Made by a program: the position numbers and the translations under genes. The notes under the pieces are model-generated. The model saw nothing but the letters and a program-made list of their open reading frames with translations. It was not told the origin of the DNA and made no database searches. A stretch of 64,000 bases of DNA. It comes from Spirosoma radiotolerans (lineage in GTDB: Bacteria; Bacteroidota; Bacteroidia; Cytophagales; Spirosomataceae). Shown piece by piece: positions 8,335-16,559 of the stretch. Every line of letters begins with the position of its first letter. Position 1 is the first letter of the stretch. The stretch lies in the NCBI RefSeq assembly GCF_000974425.1, contig NZ_CP010429.1, positions 2,604,001 to 2,668,000 on the forward strand, written 5' to 3'.

Positions 8335-8709
8335 ATGTCAGTCAACCATAGTCGTTTATACAGCATAGTGAACAATAAATGTCCTCGTTGTCAGGAGGGC
8401 GACTTCTTTGTTTCGAAGAGCGCGTTCAGCCGAAATTTTGACAAAATGCACGATCACTGCCCGCATTGTGGCGAAAACTTCATGCCTGAACCTGGTTTCT
8501 ACTGGGCGTCGATGTTTGTGAGTTATGCGTTTTATACCATTTATACCCTCCTTACATTTTTCATTTTCGTCAAATGGCTGGACGTAGATCTGGATTACTA
8601 TCTGGTTGGATTAGTGCCAACGCTGATCCTCTTAACGCCTTACTTCTTCCGGCTCGCCCGCCGTACCTGGTTGTCGATCTTTATTGCCCCCAAACCCGTA
8701 GCTGGTTAG
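8335..8709 (+). CDS. DUF983 family membrane protein with zinc ribbon
   Basis: 124 residues. Two CxxC pairs (KCPRCQEGDFF and HCPHCGENF) form a likely zinc ribbon in the first 45 residues, followed by PEPGFYWASMFVSYAF, the family signature, and two membrane helices (about 57-80 and 86-107). DUF983 proteins occur widely in bacteria and their function is not established; some lie near cytochrome oxidase genes, which is not the case here. It stands alone between hairpins. Confidence 0.9.
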   Translation: MSVNHSRLYSIVNNKCPRCQEGDFFVSKSAFSRNFDKMHDHCPHCGENFMPEPGFYWASMFVSYAFYTIYTLLTFFIFVKWLDVDLDYYLVGLVPTLILLTPYFFRLARRTWLSIFIAPKPVAG

Positions 8710-8759
8710 TTTGTTGTCTTAGCTGGTCCCCACACCCGCATTGATCGTTGATATGTTCC

Positions 8760-8796
8760 AGCGCATTTTATCGTGTTAACGCGGATAAAATGCGCT
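8760..8796. repeat. 13-bp inverted repeat upstream of nitrilase
   Basis: Arms 8760-8772 and 8784-8796 (AGCGCATTTTATC and complement) with an 11-nt spacer, 44 nt before the nitrilase ATG. There is no clear T-run after it. It could end the DUF983 transcript or be an operator. Confidence 0.5.
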
Positions 8797-8840
8797 ATTT
8801 TGCGGACTATGTTAAGGGGTAGACATGACCGAATAAACGT

Positions 8841-9731
8841 ATGCAGGTAAAAGTTGGGGTAGTTCAGGCAACTCCGGTGTTCTTCGATAGCACGAAGACA
8901 ATTGATAAATTAGAAACTTTAGTGGCCGACGGGGCTAAAAAAGGCTGCCAGTTTTTGCTTTTCCCGGAGTCGTTCATTCCCGGTTATCCCCGAAAATTTA
9001 CGTTTGGTGCGACCATTGGGTTGCGAACGGATGCCGGTCGCGAACTCTACAAAACGTACTGGCAAAACAGTGTACAGGTTCCCAGCCCTGAAGTGAGTCG
9101 GCTGGAACAGATTGCCCGCGACAACGGCGTTTATCTGGCCATTGGCATAACAGAACGCGACAGCCTGAACGGAAGCTTGTATTGTACCCTGATGTATATA
9201 TCCCCAACGGACGGCTATCTGGGAAAGCATCAGAAAATTAAGCCAACCGGCGTTGAGCGATTGGTGTGGGCCGAAGGAACGGGGAAGGATTCTCTGCAAA
9301 CCTTCGACACGACCGTTGGCCGAATGGGTGGCCTGATTTGTTGGGAGAACTACATGCCATTGGCCCGAATGCGGATTTACCAGCAGGCTCCGCAACTCTA
9401 CCTGGCTCCAACTGCCGATGCCCGCCAAACGTGGCCTGCCACACTCCAGCACATTGCCTGCGAGGGCCGTTGCTTTGTGCTTGGGTGTAATCAGTATTTT
9501 ACCCGAGATGATTATCCGGAAGAGTACCAGTCGATGCTGACGGACGATGAGCTTGTCCTGAGTAAGGGAGGCAGTGCCATTGTTTCGCCACAGGGTGAAT
9601 TTATCGCAGGGCCTTTATGGAATGAGGAGGGTATCCTGATCGCTGATCTGGACCTGGACGAGGTATTGAAAAGCAAGCTTGATTTCGATGTGATTGGTCA
9701 TTACAGTCGTCCTGATCTCTTCACTTTTTAA
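8841..9731 (+). CDS. Nitrilase-family carbon-nitrogen hydrolase
   Basis: 296 residues, full length for a nitrilase. The catalytic triad is visible: Glu43 in FPESFIPGYP, Lys132 in HQKIKPTG and Cys167 in GGLICWENYMP. The FIPGYPRKFTFGA and VWAEGTGKDSLQ segments fit true nitrilases, which turn nitriles into carboxylic acids and ammonia, better than amidases. The protein should be cytoplasmic and oligomeric. The exact nitrile is unknown. The gene converges on the macrodomain gene with only 2 nt between stop codons. Confidence 0.9.
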   Translation: MQVKVGVVQATPVFFDSTKTIDKLETLVADGAKKGCQFLLFPESFIPGYPRKFTFGATIGLRTDAGRELYKTYWQNSVQVPSPEVSRLEQIARDNGVYLAIGITERDSLNGSLYCTLMYISPTDGYLGKHQKIKPTGVERLVWAEGTGKDSLQTFDTTVGRMGGLICWENYMPLARMRIYQQAPQLYLAPTADARQTWPATLQHIACEGRCFVLGCNQYFTRDDYPEEYQSMLTDDELVLSKGGSAIVSPQGEFIAGPLWNEEGILIADLDLDEVLKSKLDFDVIGHYSRPDLFTF

Positions 9732-9733
9732 GC

Positions 9734-10243
9734 CTACACCTGTTTAAGTCGCTGTTCGTAAAGTGACAGGTTTTCAGCATCAAAGCAAACGAAGAAAATG
9801 TCCCGAATGGACGTCGGCCGATCAAGAAAGTGGTTCACGGCCGCTACAGCCGTATCGGCCGCTTTGTCTTTGGGGTAGCCGTAAACGCCGGTACTGATAT
9901 TGGGGAAGGCAATGCTCGCTAAGCCGTTCTGCGTGGCAATCTCCAGCGCTCTTTGGTAACAACTCGCCAGTAACTCAGCTTCGCGGTGGTTACCACCCCG
10001 CCAGACTGGCCCAACGGCATGAATGACGTGTTTTGCCGGAAGCCGGTATCCCTTGGTAATCTTGGCATCGCCGGTATCGCATCCTTTGAGCGTCCGGCAT
10101 TCGGCCAGTAAGTCGGGTCCGGCTGCCCGATGAATGGCTCCATCAACGCCCCCGCCACCCAACAAACTGGTGTTAGCCGCATTCACAATGGCATCAACCT
10201 GTTGCTTCGTAATGTCGCCTTGAATAACCCGAATGATTGCCAT
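9734..10243 (-). CDS. Macrodomain ADP-ribose hydrolase (YmdB-like)
   Basis: 169 residues, a single macrodomain. [33 protein letters not shown] and [16 protein letters not shown] are the ADP-ribose binding loops. Close relatives deacetylate O-acetyl-ADP-ribose or remove ADP-ribose from proteins or nucleic acids. No toxin partner (DarT) is adjacent, so a housekeeping YmdB-like role is more likely than an antitoxin one. Start at 10243 gives [12 protein letters not shown], typical of the family. Confidence 0.93.
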   Translation of the reverse strand: MAIIRVIQGDITKQQVDAIVNAANTSLLGGGGVDGAIHRAAGPDLLAECRTLKGCDTGDAKITKGYRLPAKHVIHAVGPVWRGGNHREAELLASCYQRALEIATQNGLASIAFPNISTGVYGYPKDKAADTAVAAVNHFLDRPTSIRDIFFVCFDAENLSLYEQRLKQV

Positions 10244-10268
10244 AGGAACAGGTTTATGGTATTCAGTT

Positions 10269-10363
10269 TACGGTTTGTGGTTAACGGCGATCCGTCGCAC
10301 GGTTGGCTGACGCACGAATTGCTTTCGCCGGTCCGCTGACGCGTCAGCCAACCACAAACCGTA
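10269..10363. repeat. Palindromic intergenic repeat, copy 1 (with 16488-16550)
   Basis: Nested inverted repeat. Inner arms GGTTGGCTGACGC at 10301-10313 and its complement at 10341-10353; outer arms TACGGTTTGTGGTT at 10269-10282 and complement at 10350-10363. The 63 nt 10301-10363 match 16488-16550 at about 57 positions in the same orientation. Shorter repeats of AAACCACAAAC follow to 10381. Confidence 0.85.
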
Positions 10364-10391
10364 TATTACAAACCACAAACCTGTTCCTGTG

Positions 10392-12032
10392 TTACAGTTT
10401 TATCAACTTCACCGTCCGTTTTTTATCTCCTGAAACAAGAGTCATGAAATACATGCCCGCAGACAGGTTCAGATTGGGTAATATAAACGCGCTTATTCCT
10501 GCCGAGGTGTAGCGGTTCTGCCAGACGATCCGGCCGGCGGCATTCGTCAACGTCGCATCCAGCGGTGTATTCGCCTGAATTTCTCCCCATTGAATCCCGA
10601 GGGGCTCGGCATCGCTGAACGGATTTGGGTAGACCAGCAATTGGCCGTAGGCATCAGCCAAAACAGATGCCCGCTCAAAATTGGGAATACCATAGCCCAA
10701 CTGGTCATCGGGATTGCCAAACTGACTCCCCGACCGGCGAAGGGCTTCCGTAACCTGGGCCGCCGTTAAGCGGGGGTGGGCCTGCCAGAAGCCAGCTGCC
10801 AGGCCAGCCACAAGGGGAGTGGCAAAGGAAGTACCATTGCCCAAAACGATGTTTCCGCCCGGATCTCCGATAGTAGTTCCCTGCCCCCGAGCCGCCAAAT
10901 CGGGTTTCACGCGTTGGTCGGCGGAGGGGCCAAACGAACTGAACGAAGCCCGCTGCCCGGTTTGGGTAACGGCACCAATCGCGAGCACAGATGCCGCATC
11001 AGACGGTGCCGATAAATAACGCCAGGCATCACTGCCTTCATTCCCGGCCGCTACCACCACAACCATGCCCGTTTCAGTCGCAATCTGGGCCGCCCGGCTG
11101 GAGAGTGCTGTTTTTCCGTCCATATTCTGGTAGGTGTAGCTGGTGTTTGGATCATCGAACTGCGTATAACCCAGGGATGAACTAATCACATCGACTCCCG
11201 CACTGTCGGCATATTCAGCACCGATCAGCCAGTTGGCTTCTTCAATTTGCTTTTCGGTATCGGCATCTTCGGTACGAAGTAAAATAAACGACGCTTTGTA
11301 AGCCGTTCCATACAATTGTTTGTCGGCGGTAGCGGCAATGGCCGACAAACACGAGAGCCCGTGCGCATCGTCTTCATACACGCTCGTTTCTTTCTTTACA
11401 AAATCATACGTTGCCAGCACCCGTTTTTCATCCAGGAGCGGTTTAAGAAAACCTACTTTGTCGCCATTCAGAAACCCTGCATCCAGCACGCCAATGAGCA
11501 TCCCCTCGCCATGATACCCCATCTGGTGCATTTTGTCCACCCCGAGCTGGGTAATCTGCGCCTGCGAAGTACCATAATCCAGCGGGGCGTCGGCCACACT
11601 GGTTAAAGACTCCAGCTTTTTAACGGTTTTAGGTTGGGTTTCGGCACTCACACGGGCAGCCGCCAGCGACCGGCCAAATTCCAGCCCCTTTACAAAAGGA
11701 AGTTTCTGTATCGTAGCTATGGTGATATCGTTGGTTTCGACCAGCACCGCATTGAGCCAGCGTGAGGTGAACCAGATTCTGGCTCCGGCCTGCTGTAGTT
11801 GCGTCACGTAAGTGGGGTTGACCGGTAAGTCACGTTCGAGTATGGAAATTGCCTGTTTTTGCCGACGCAATATGGAGCGCTGCGATAGGAATTGTTCGGG
11901 GCGGCTGACGCTGTAGGGCGAGTTTGCCTTATCGCCCAGTAGTACCAGATACTTGCGCGTTGTCTGAGCAAAGCTGGTCAACTGGAAAATTAACAGGACC
12001 AGCAGGAACCAGCCCGACTTATTCCTTTCCAT
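10392..12032 (-). CDS. Subtilisin-like S8 serine protease with T9SS sorting domain
   Basis: 546 residues from ATG 12032 (MERNKSGWFLLVLLIFQLTSFAQ signal peptide). Catalytic elements in order: Asp in IGVLDAGFLNGD, His in DDAHGLSCLSAI, oxyanion Asn in VVAAGNEGSDAW and Ser in GTSFATPLVAG. The last 80 residues (LLVYPNPFSDAEPL to KRTVKLIKL) are a type-A T9SS C-terminal sorting domain, so it should be exported by the Por system and attached to the surface or released. It overlaps the upstream lipoprotein gene by 14 nt, which implies coupled expression. It is the last gene of the six-gene minus-strand block. Confidence 0.93.
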   Translation of the reverse strand: MERNKSGWFLLVLLIFQLTSFAQTTRKYLVLLGDKANSPYSVSRPEQFLSQRSILRRQKQAISILERDLPVNPTYVTQLQQAGARIWFTSRWLNAVLVETNDITIATIQKLPFVKGLEFGRSLAAARVSAETQPKTVKKLESLTSVADAPLDYGTSQAQITQLGVDKMHQMGYHGEGMLIGVLDAGFLNGDKVGFLKPLLDEKRVLATYDFVKKETSVYEDDAHGLSCLSAIAATADKQLYGTAYKASFILLRTEDADTEKQIEEANWLIGAEYADSAGVDVISSSLGYTQFDDPNTSYTYQNMDGKTALSSRAAQIATETGMVVVVAAGNEGSDAWRYLSAPSDAASVLAIGAVTQTGQRASFSSFGPSADQRVKPDLAARGQGTTIGDPGGNIVLGNGTSFATPLVAGLAAGFWQAHPRLTAAQVTEALRRSGSQFGNPDDQLGYGIPNFERASVLADAYGQLLVYPNPFSDAEPLGIQWGEIQANTPLDATLTNAAGRIVWQNRYTSAGISAFILPNLNLSAGMYFMTLVSGDKKRTVKLIKL

Positions 12033-12717
12033 ACGTTTGAATACGATACACTTGTCGAATGCCATAATCAATCTGGTTCTTCCCGATACAACCTGGACTA
12101 GTCGTACAAAATTGACGAGACGTCCGCTCTTTATAAATCAGCCCAACCTGCCGGGCATACACCGCTATTCGTTTCTCCTGCGAAACCAGCGTCGAATCGT
12201 CCTGAGCCACCACCGTGACGGTTTCATTGAACAACTTCTCCAATACGCGAAAAGGCTGGCCTGCGTTGCGTACCTCGTACTCGTCGGGTCCGAATGCATT
12301 GTGCCGGTTGCCGTTCCAGGTCAACCCGTTACGGATTGGGAATAGTAAGCTAACAAAATCCTGACCATTTTCTGTACGGACGGCTTCATTCGTGACTAAC
12401 CGGGCCGACCATACCGAATCGGCTTGCCAGGGCTGGCTGTCGGTAGCGCGTCGGTAACGCATGAGTCGGTAGGCCGTTTGGCCAGCTACGTCTGTGTACG
12501 GCGCTCCCACAACTTCCTTGATTTGGTAATTTCGCTGTATCGGCTCGGCCTGAAGCCGGTATTGATCTTCCTGTACCGTGTAGATACAAAACTGACCCGT
12601 CTCCAGCGGAAAATAAGCAGAGTCTGCTGGGGCGAGCCCGGTTATGGCTGGCTGGCAACCTGATAATAACGCCAGAGCGACCACTATCCGGAAACTTGCA
12701 GACAAAGAATAGGGCAT
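12019..12717 (-). CDS. Hypothetical lipoprotein upstream of the protease
   Basis: 232 residues. Signal MPYSLSASFRIVVALALLSGC gives a lipidated Cys near residue 21. The mature protein is beta-rich, with FPLETGQFCIYTVQED at its start and a Cys-containing C-terminus (RQFCTTSPGCIGKNQ) that could form a disulfide. No catalytic motif is recognised. The 14-nt overlap with the protease gene suggests the two products are made together; a surface partner, inhibitor or chaperone of the protease is one possibility. The start lies 18 nt after the stop of the membrane-protein gene. Confidence 0.75.
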   Translation of the reverse strand: MPYSLSASFRIVVALALLSGCQPAITGLAPADSAYFPLETGQFCIYTVQEDQYRLQAEPIQRNYQIKEVVGAPYTDVAGQTAYRLMRYRRATDSQPWQADSVWSARLVTNEAVRTENGQDFVSLLFPIRNGLTWNGNRHNAFGPDEYEVRNAGQPFRVLEKLFNETVTVVAQDDSTLVSQEKRIAVYARQVGLIYKERTSRQFCTTSPGCIGKNQIDYGIRQVYRIQTYGKE

Positions 12718-12735
12718 ACGAAAGGGAGATGACTA

Positions 12736-13239
12736 TCAAAAAATCCGGCTCCAGGCGAAACGGATTATCAGCAGCAGGGCGACAAACCCAACGACTATAT
12801 AGGCGAAAGGAACGTAGGTAACTGCGTAAATACGGGTGCGGTCAATGAACCAGAGGATGCCCATGACTGCCCCGATCAGGGTCAGAAAACTGGATAATTT
12901 ACCGAAGCCCGGAATATAGCTGAACGGGATTTTGCGCCGAATAAGCATCAGCGTGGCTACCATCGTCAATACCGGCAGCACTTGCAGACCGAGATTCATA
13001 TCCCAGATGCTCTGGCGCTCGAACAAAAACAGGTAGATGTTGAGGGTAACGGCAAAAATGCCCGGAATGCAGGCCAGATACACCAGAACCGCATAGACGT
13101 AGCGCCATTTCCAGATGGCCTCCGCCGTTTCACCCGACCATAAATTAACTAAAAAAGCTCCTGTCGGTACGGCCGACAGGAGCAGGAATAACATAATTGG
13201 CTGGCCGGATAAGGCCGCAAATACATCGCGCAGTGTCAT
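12736..13239 (-). CDS. Four-helix membrane protein, hypothetical
   Basis: 167 residues with four or five hydrophobic segments (about 13-31, 45-72, 86-100, 114-130, 142-160). The short soluble stretches carry ERQSIWDMN and RRKIPFSYIPGFGK. No family is recognised. It follows the ASKHA gene after an 89-nt spacer filled by a hairpin, and precedes the lipoprotein gene by 18 nt. Position in the block suggests a membrane component of the same envelope function. Confidence 0.7.
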   Translation of the reverse strand: MTLRDVFAALSGQPIMLFLLLSAVPTGAFLVNLWSGETAEAIWKWRYVYAVLVYLACIPGIFAVTLNIYLFLFERQSIWDMNLGLQVLPVLTMVATLMLIRRKIPFSYIPGFGKLSSFLTLIGAVMGILWFIDRTRIYAVTYVPFAYIVVGFVALLLIIRFAWSRIF

Positions 13240-13259
13240 GGTGGTGGAGTAAAAGAGCG

Positions 13260-13328
13260 AATGAGTAAAAGAACGAAAGAGTGAAAGAGCGTTTCGGCAG
13301 TTTTCACTCTTTCGTTCTTTTACTCATT
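13260..13328. repeat. 27-bp perfect inverted repeat with 8-nt unit arms
   Basis: Arms 13260-13286 and 13302-13328, perfect complement, 15-nt loop, ending one base before the ASKHA stop codon. The left arm and its upstream flank are built of 8-nt variants: GAGTAAAA, GAGCGAAT, GAGTAAAA, GAACGAAA, GAGTGAAA. It may partly terminate transcription or protect upstream mRNA. Confidence 0.9.
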
Positions 13329-14396
13329 TTATTTAAGCGTCAATAAGTAGCCAATCGTAAAGTTGGCGTCCCAGTCGAAAACGAACTGATTGCAGCCCGT
13401 TGCATCGGCAATGGCTTTGTAAATATTCAGGCCCGCTTTCGATTTGGCACTTTCCAGTTTGTAAGCCGATGGCGCATCGAGAACGGTGTAGCGTTCCTTG
13501 CCTTTCCGCACCGACTTGGCCAGTTCAAATGGTACACCACCGATGATAAAGCAGGTTTTACGGTGATCGTTGGGCACCTGTTTCGCTTTCGCCGAGACCT
13601 CTGTTGAAACGGTTTCATCACTGGTTCCATTCTCAAAATACTTGGCTCCGTACGTTTCCAGCGACTTGATGGACTCGCCCTGCTTCCAGGAGATCTTGGT
13701 GTTGCCTGAACCGATGTCTGTGACAAACGAATTGTCCGCATAGTCGGCGGGTAGCACCGACCGCAGCCCCAGGGAACCTTCCTGCTCGGGCGTAACCGTG
13801 TTGACAAAATAATTCAGCGACTTTAGGGCCTTGATGATCTTTTGGGTTCCTTCGGCTTTGAGCGCTCCTGAACTAACCACAAAGTGAATGTTGCGTCCGC
13901 CCACACCAAAGTCAAGCATTTTGCCGATGTAACTCTTTAAGCCTGTCCGAATGTCATTATCGCTTGCCATGTTCTCCATAACTAGGCTATTCCCGAATTC
14001 AGCTTTTTCGAGCTTCCAGCGTTTCTGGTCGTCAATTCTGACAATAAATGAGTTGAAGCCACTGGCGCCTAATTCAACGACACCTTTCAACTGGCCATTC
14101 TGAGGCTCCGGAGCGGTGTAATTAAACGCCTGACGCGGCTGATCCGTCGCTTCGCTTTCCGACGAGCCAGATGATGCCTCTGACGAAGATGCCGATGATT
14201 CTTCGACGGCTCCTTCGGCTGTTTTGTCGTCAGCCCGGGGCATCGTCTGCGACTCGGAATATTCTTTTTCTTTAGCGTCCTTGGGCGCCAGTTTACGCAA
14301 GGCCGCATTGCCACCAAAGTAACGGAACGCGAAGAAAGCGGCAGCCAGAATCAGGGCTGTGATGAGTAGCCGGCCGGCCACAGTTAATCGTTGCAT
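13329..14396 (-). CDS. Membrane-anchored Ppx/GppA-like ASKHA protein
   Basis: 355 residues. Residues 7-24 form one N-terminal membrane helix, then an acidic, Ser-rich linker (about 35-90), then a domain with Ppx/GppA order: phosphate-1-like VVELGASGFNSFIVRID, SSGALKAEGTQKIIKAL (matching the TSALR region), TPEQEGSLGLRSVL (matching SGxEEARL, with the second Glu kept), phosphate-2-like VTDIGSGNTKISW, and a late glycine motif FIIGGVPFELA. True Ppx/GppA enzymes act on polyphosphate or pppGpp and are usually soluble; here key positions drift, so an actin-like or binding role is also possible. The remote homology is my reading, not a search result. Confidence 0.6.
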   Translation of the reverse strand: MQRLTVAGRLLITALILAAAFFAFRYFGGNAALRKLAPKDAKEKEYSESQTMPRADDKTAEGAVEESSASSSEASSGSSESEATDQPRQAFNYTAPEPQNGQLKGVVELGASGFNSFIVRIDDQKRWKLEKAEFGNSLVMENMASDNDIRTGLKSYIGKMLDFGVGGRNIHFVVSSGALKAEGTQKIIKALKSLNYFVNTVTPEQEGSLGLRSVLPADYADNSFVTDIGSGNTKISWKQGESIKSLETYGAKYFENGTSDETVSTEVSAKAKQVPNDHRKTCFIIGGVPFELAKSVRKGKERYTVLDAPSAYKLESAKSKAGLNIYKAIADATGCNQFVFDWDANFTIGYLLTLK

Positions 14397-14406
14397 AAGA
14401 AATTAA

Positions 14407-14488
14407 TTTTGAATGATTGAATTGTTGAATGTCAGAGTGATTGAATAAGATCAGCGTCGGCTATTTTATCATTCAATCACTCATTTGA
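14407..14488. repeat. Inverted repeat with 8-nt unit arms
   Basis: Stem GAGTGATTGAAT at 14435-14446 pairs with 14471-14482. The left side reads as successive 8-nt variants: GAATGATT, GAATTGTT, GAATGTCA, GAGTGATT. It fills the 94-nt spacer between the PspA-like gene (stop 14491) and the ASKHA gene (start 14396). Confidence 0.75.
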
Positions 14489-14490
14489 AA

Positions 14491-15504
14491 TTAGTCCAGC
14501 AGGTTTTTATAGCCAGCGTCCTTCTGAGGATTTGGGCCGAGGTTGAGGGGCTGGGCCGGCGCATCTAGCTGGACCATCTTGAACTCGCCTTTGTTGTAAG
14601 CCTCCAGCAGAGCCTCACCCTTGTCGGACAGAACGCCATTCTGAATATCGACGCCGTTGATGAAATCCATCGAGAGATCCATCGCCCGTTTCATTTCACC
14701 GAGTTTCATGCTCATGTCGTCCTGAATGTATTCCATCGACTGGTCGAAGTAAAACTTCTTGTCTGGATCACCTTTAAAGATGCTGACCGCCGTTTTGAGG
14801 GCATTCGAGCTATCCTTAACAATTTGATATTCTGTCTCTTTGAGCCGAACTTTGATCTCTGTTTCCTTGATAATGTAATCGGCGCTCTGGTTTACTTTTT
14901 CCATAAACGCCAGCACATTTTTCATGTTACGCTGGAGCGGGAGCAGCTTTTCATTCATTTCCTGAAGCCCGGCGCCTTCGATGGTTGCCAGTTGGGCCGT
15001 TTCGCGCATACCGGGCCTGTCGCTCAGCGAATTGGCTTTATTGGCTTCGGCAAATTTCTGCTTGATCGCTTCGTTGTTCTCATTGATTTTTTTGTTCAGC
15101 TTTACGAGCTGTCCTGCCAGAATATTAATCTGACCCTGCATTTTTTCGCGTTTCTCTTTCAAATCATCAATATAGATTTTCATGATAGCGATCGGATTCA
15201 ATTGAATAACCGTACCGGTTATACTACGCATCAGCGATTTGAACAGAAAGAAGACGGCAGTGCGTACATCTTTGCTGGTGAACAGGAAAATCAGAACGCC
15301 CAGCGCGCCAAGCAGGAGCGATAGTTCGAGGATGTTCGACGTGGCGCGAATCAGAAATTCGATGATCCGGTTAAAGTAAACCAGGCCTAATCCCGCCATG
15401 CCGGCCAGAACGATCATGCCCAGAACACCTTCGGGACGGCTCCAGAATGAACGCTTTTCTACGTCCGCACCGCCACCAAGTTTAGAAAAATCAGGAGTTG
15501 CCAT
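14491..15504 (-). CDS. Membrane-anchored PspA-like coiled-coil protein
   Basis: 337 residues. Two adjacent membrane helices (about 28-47 and 55-75) and a third amphipathic segment to about 100 are followed by a long helical region (105-235) with the pattern NPIAIMKIYIDDLKEKREKM, NILAGQLVKLNKKI, then KLLPLQRNMKNVL, reminiscent of the long helical hairpin of PspA/Vipp1 proteins. PspA proteins are ESCRT-III-like membrane stabilisers; they lack membrane spans, so this would be an anchored variant. The C-terminal 100 residues are mixed, ending Pro-rich. Similarity to PspA is structural inference only. Start ATG 15504 is the only good one. Confidence 0.55.
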   Translation of the reverse strand: MATPDFSKLGGGADVEKRSFWSRPEGVLGMIVLAGMAGLGLVYFNRIIEFLIRATSNILELSLLLGALGVLIFLFTSKDVRTAVFFLFKSLMRSITGTVIQLNPIAIMKIYIDDLKEKREKMQGQINILAGQLVKLNKKINENNEAIKQKFAEANKANSLSDRPGMRETAQLATIEGAGLQEMNEKLLPLQRNMKNVLAFMEKVNQSADYIIKETEIKVRLKETEYQIVKDSSNALKTAVSIFKGDPDKKFYFDQSMEYIQDDMSMKLGEMKRAMDLSMDFINGVDIQNGVLSDKGEALLEAYNKGEFKMVQLDAPAQPLNLGPNPQKDAGYKNLLD

Positions 15505-15588
15505 TTGTTTGGGTTTATGGTTTGAGGTTTTGGTATTCGCGAGCCTGAGGTCATCGTTACAACAGGCCTGTCCATCGAGTAGTAAAAC
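15505..15588. repeat. Spacer with 7-nt near-tandem units
   Basis: Bases 15510-15540 read as GGGTTTA, TGGTTTG, AGGTTTT, GGTATTC, the same unit type as in the hairpin repeats at 10269 and 16461 but without a matching second arm. It separates the coiled-coil gene from the PspA-like gene. Confidence 0.4.
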
Positions 15589-16314
15589 CTATTTTAAGTA
15601 GTGCGCCATTTTGGCGATATCATCTTTAATCTGGTCGGTAAAATGGGCAAACGTGGTTTCATAATTTTGCCGGTTCTGAGTGATTTTCGCACTCTGTTCC
15701 GTGATTTCGCCCGTAATAGCCGTCAACCGGTTTGTATTGGCGTCAATCTGTTTCTGAATCTCCACGAGTTGCTTTGCCAGCGACTCATTATCGGTTTGTA
15801 GCCGTTTCTGTTCATTCTGTAAGCCGCCAACGCGTTCGGCCAGAGCGGTTTCTACGCTTTTGGCAAACCCATCCCGGTCTTTGTTCAGGGCTGCAATATA
15901 TCCATTTGCCGTATTGGTCAACACCGTCACGTCTACTGAGCCAGCCAACGCTTTGAAACTGGCCCAGGCCGCCTGAAACTGCTTCTCTTCGGATAAACCC
16001 AGGTTGCTGAGGCTACGCAGCGTTTCCCGAAATTCGAAGTAGTCGGGGCCAGGCGGATTGTTCTGCGCCAGTACGTTGGCCAAATGTTCAGCAAATTTGG
16101 AATCGACAGTGCCAGGCGTACTTACCGGCGACTCACCTACCGGTGTAACCGAACCAGGGCTGGTGACCCCGGGCGTAGGTACGCTCGCCGAAGGGCGGGG
16201 TACGACTGGTGCCGATGAAGCCACTGGCGGTGTGCCGGTAGCCGTACCCGGCTCTTCGTCTTTAACGAAGAAACTCAGGATTTTACGACCAATTGATTTG
16301 TCAGGTTCTGGCAT
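15589..16314 (-). CDS. Pro-rich, coiled-coil cytoplasmic protein, first gene of the block
   Basis: 241 residues without signal or membrane helix. Residues 1-20 are MPEPDKSIGRKILSFFVKDE; 22-70 are a low-complexity Pro/Ser/Thr/Val linker; 72-135 form a helical domain (KFAEHLANVLAQNNPPGPDYFEF, given here as a family-like start); 150-235 are a coiled coil with heptads (QNEQKRLQTDNESLAKQLVE). I recall similar uncharacterised Bacteroidota proteins next to phage-shock-like genes but cannot name a family. Role inferred as a soluble partner of the anchored coiled-coil protein encoded next. Confidence 0.6.
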   Translation of the reverse strand: MPEPDKSIGRKILSFFVKDEEPGTATGTPPVASSAPVVPRPSASVPTPGVTSPGSVTPVGESPVSTPGTVDSKFAEHLANVLAQNNPPGPDYFEFRETLRSLSNLGLSEEKQFQAAWASFKALAGSVDVTVLTNTANGYIAALNKDRDGFAKSVETALAERVGGLQNEQKRLQTDNESLAKQLVEIQKQIDANTNRLTAITGEITEQSAKITQNRQNYETTFAHFTDQIKDDIAKMAHYLK

Positions 16315-16460
16315 AATTGTCTATCGTTTCGGAGCTACTCATTGGCGGGTTTACCCCTTCTGTAAAAGACTAAGCAATGTTACGAGGTTCCGGCCAATCC
16401 CACAATATCAGATTTGGCCGAACGGTTGCGGGGGTTGACAATGTGTTGCAGGGAAGGACG

Positions 16461-16553
16461 GTTTACGGTTTGTAGTTTACGGTTTGTGGTTGGCTGACGC
16501 ATCAGTTGCTTTCGCCGGTCCGTTGGCGCGCCAGCCAACCACAAACCGTAAAC
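16461..16553. repeat. Palindromic intergenic repeat, copy 2 (with 10301-10363)
   Basis: Arms 16475-16500 and 16528-16553 (26 nt, one mismatch) around a 27-nt loop that shares TTGCTTTCGCCGGTCCG with the loop of copy 1. The left flank is built of 7-nt units GGTTTAC, GGTTTGT, AGTTTAC, GGTTTGT. It ends 6 nt before the msrA stop codon. Confidence 0.88.
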
Positions 16554-16559
16554 CGAGTC

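Noticed and set aside
9734..10243. Macrodomain gene considered as a DarG-type antitoxin
   Set aside because: No DarT-like toxin gene lies next to it, and it is a single YmdB-like domain.
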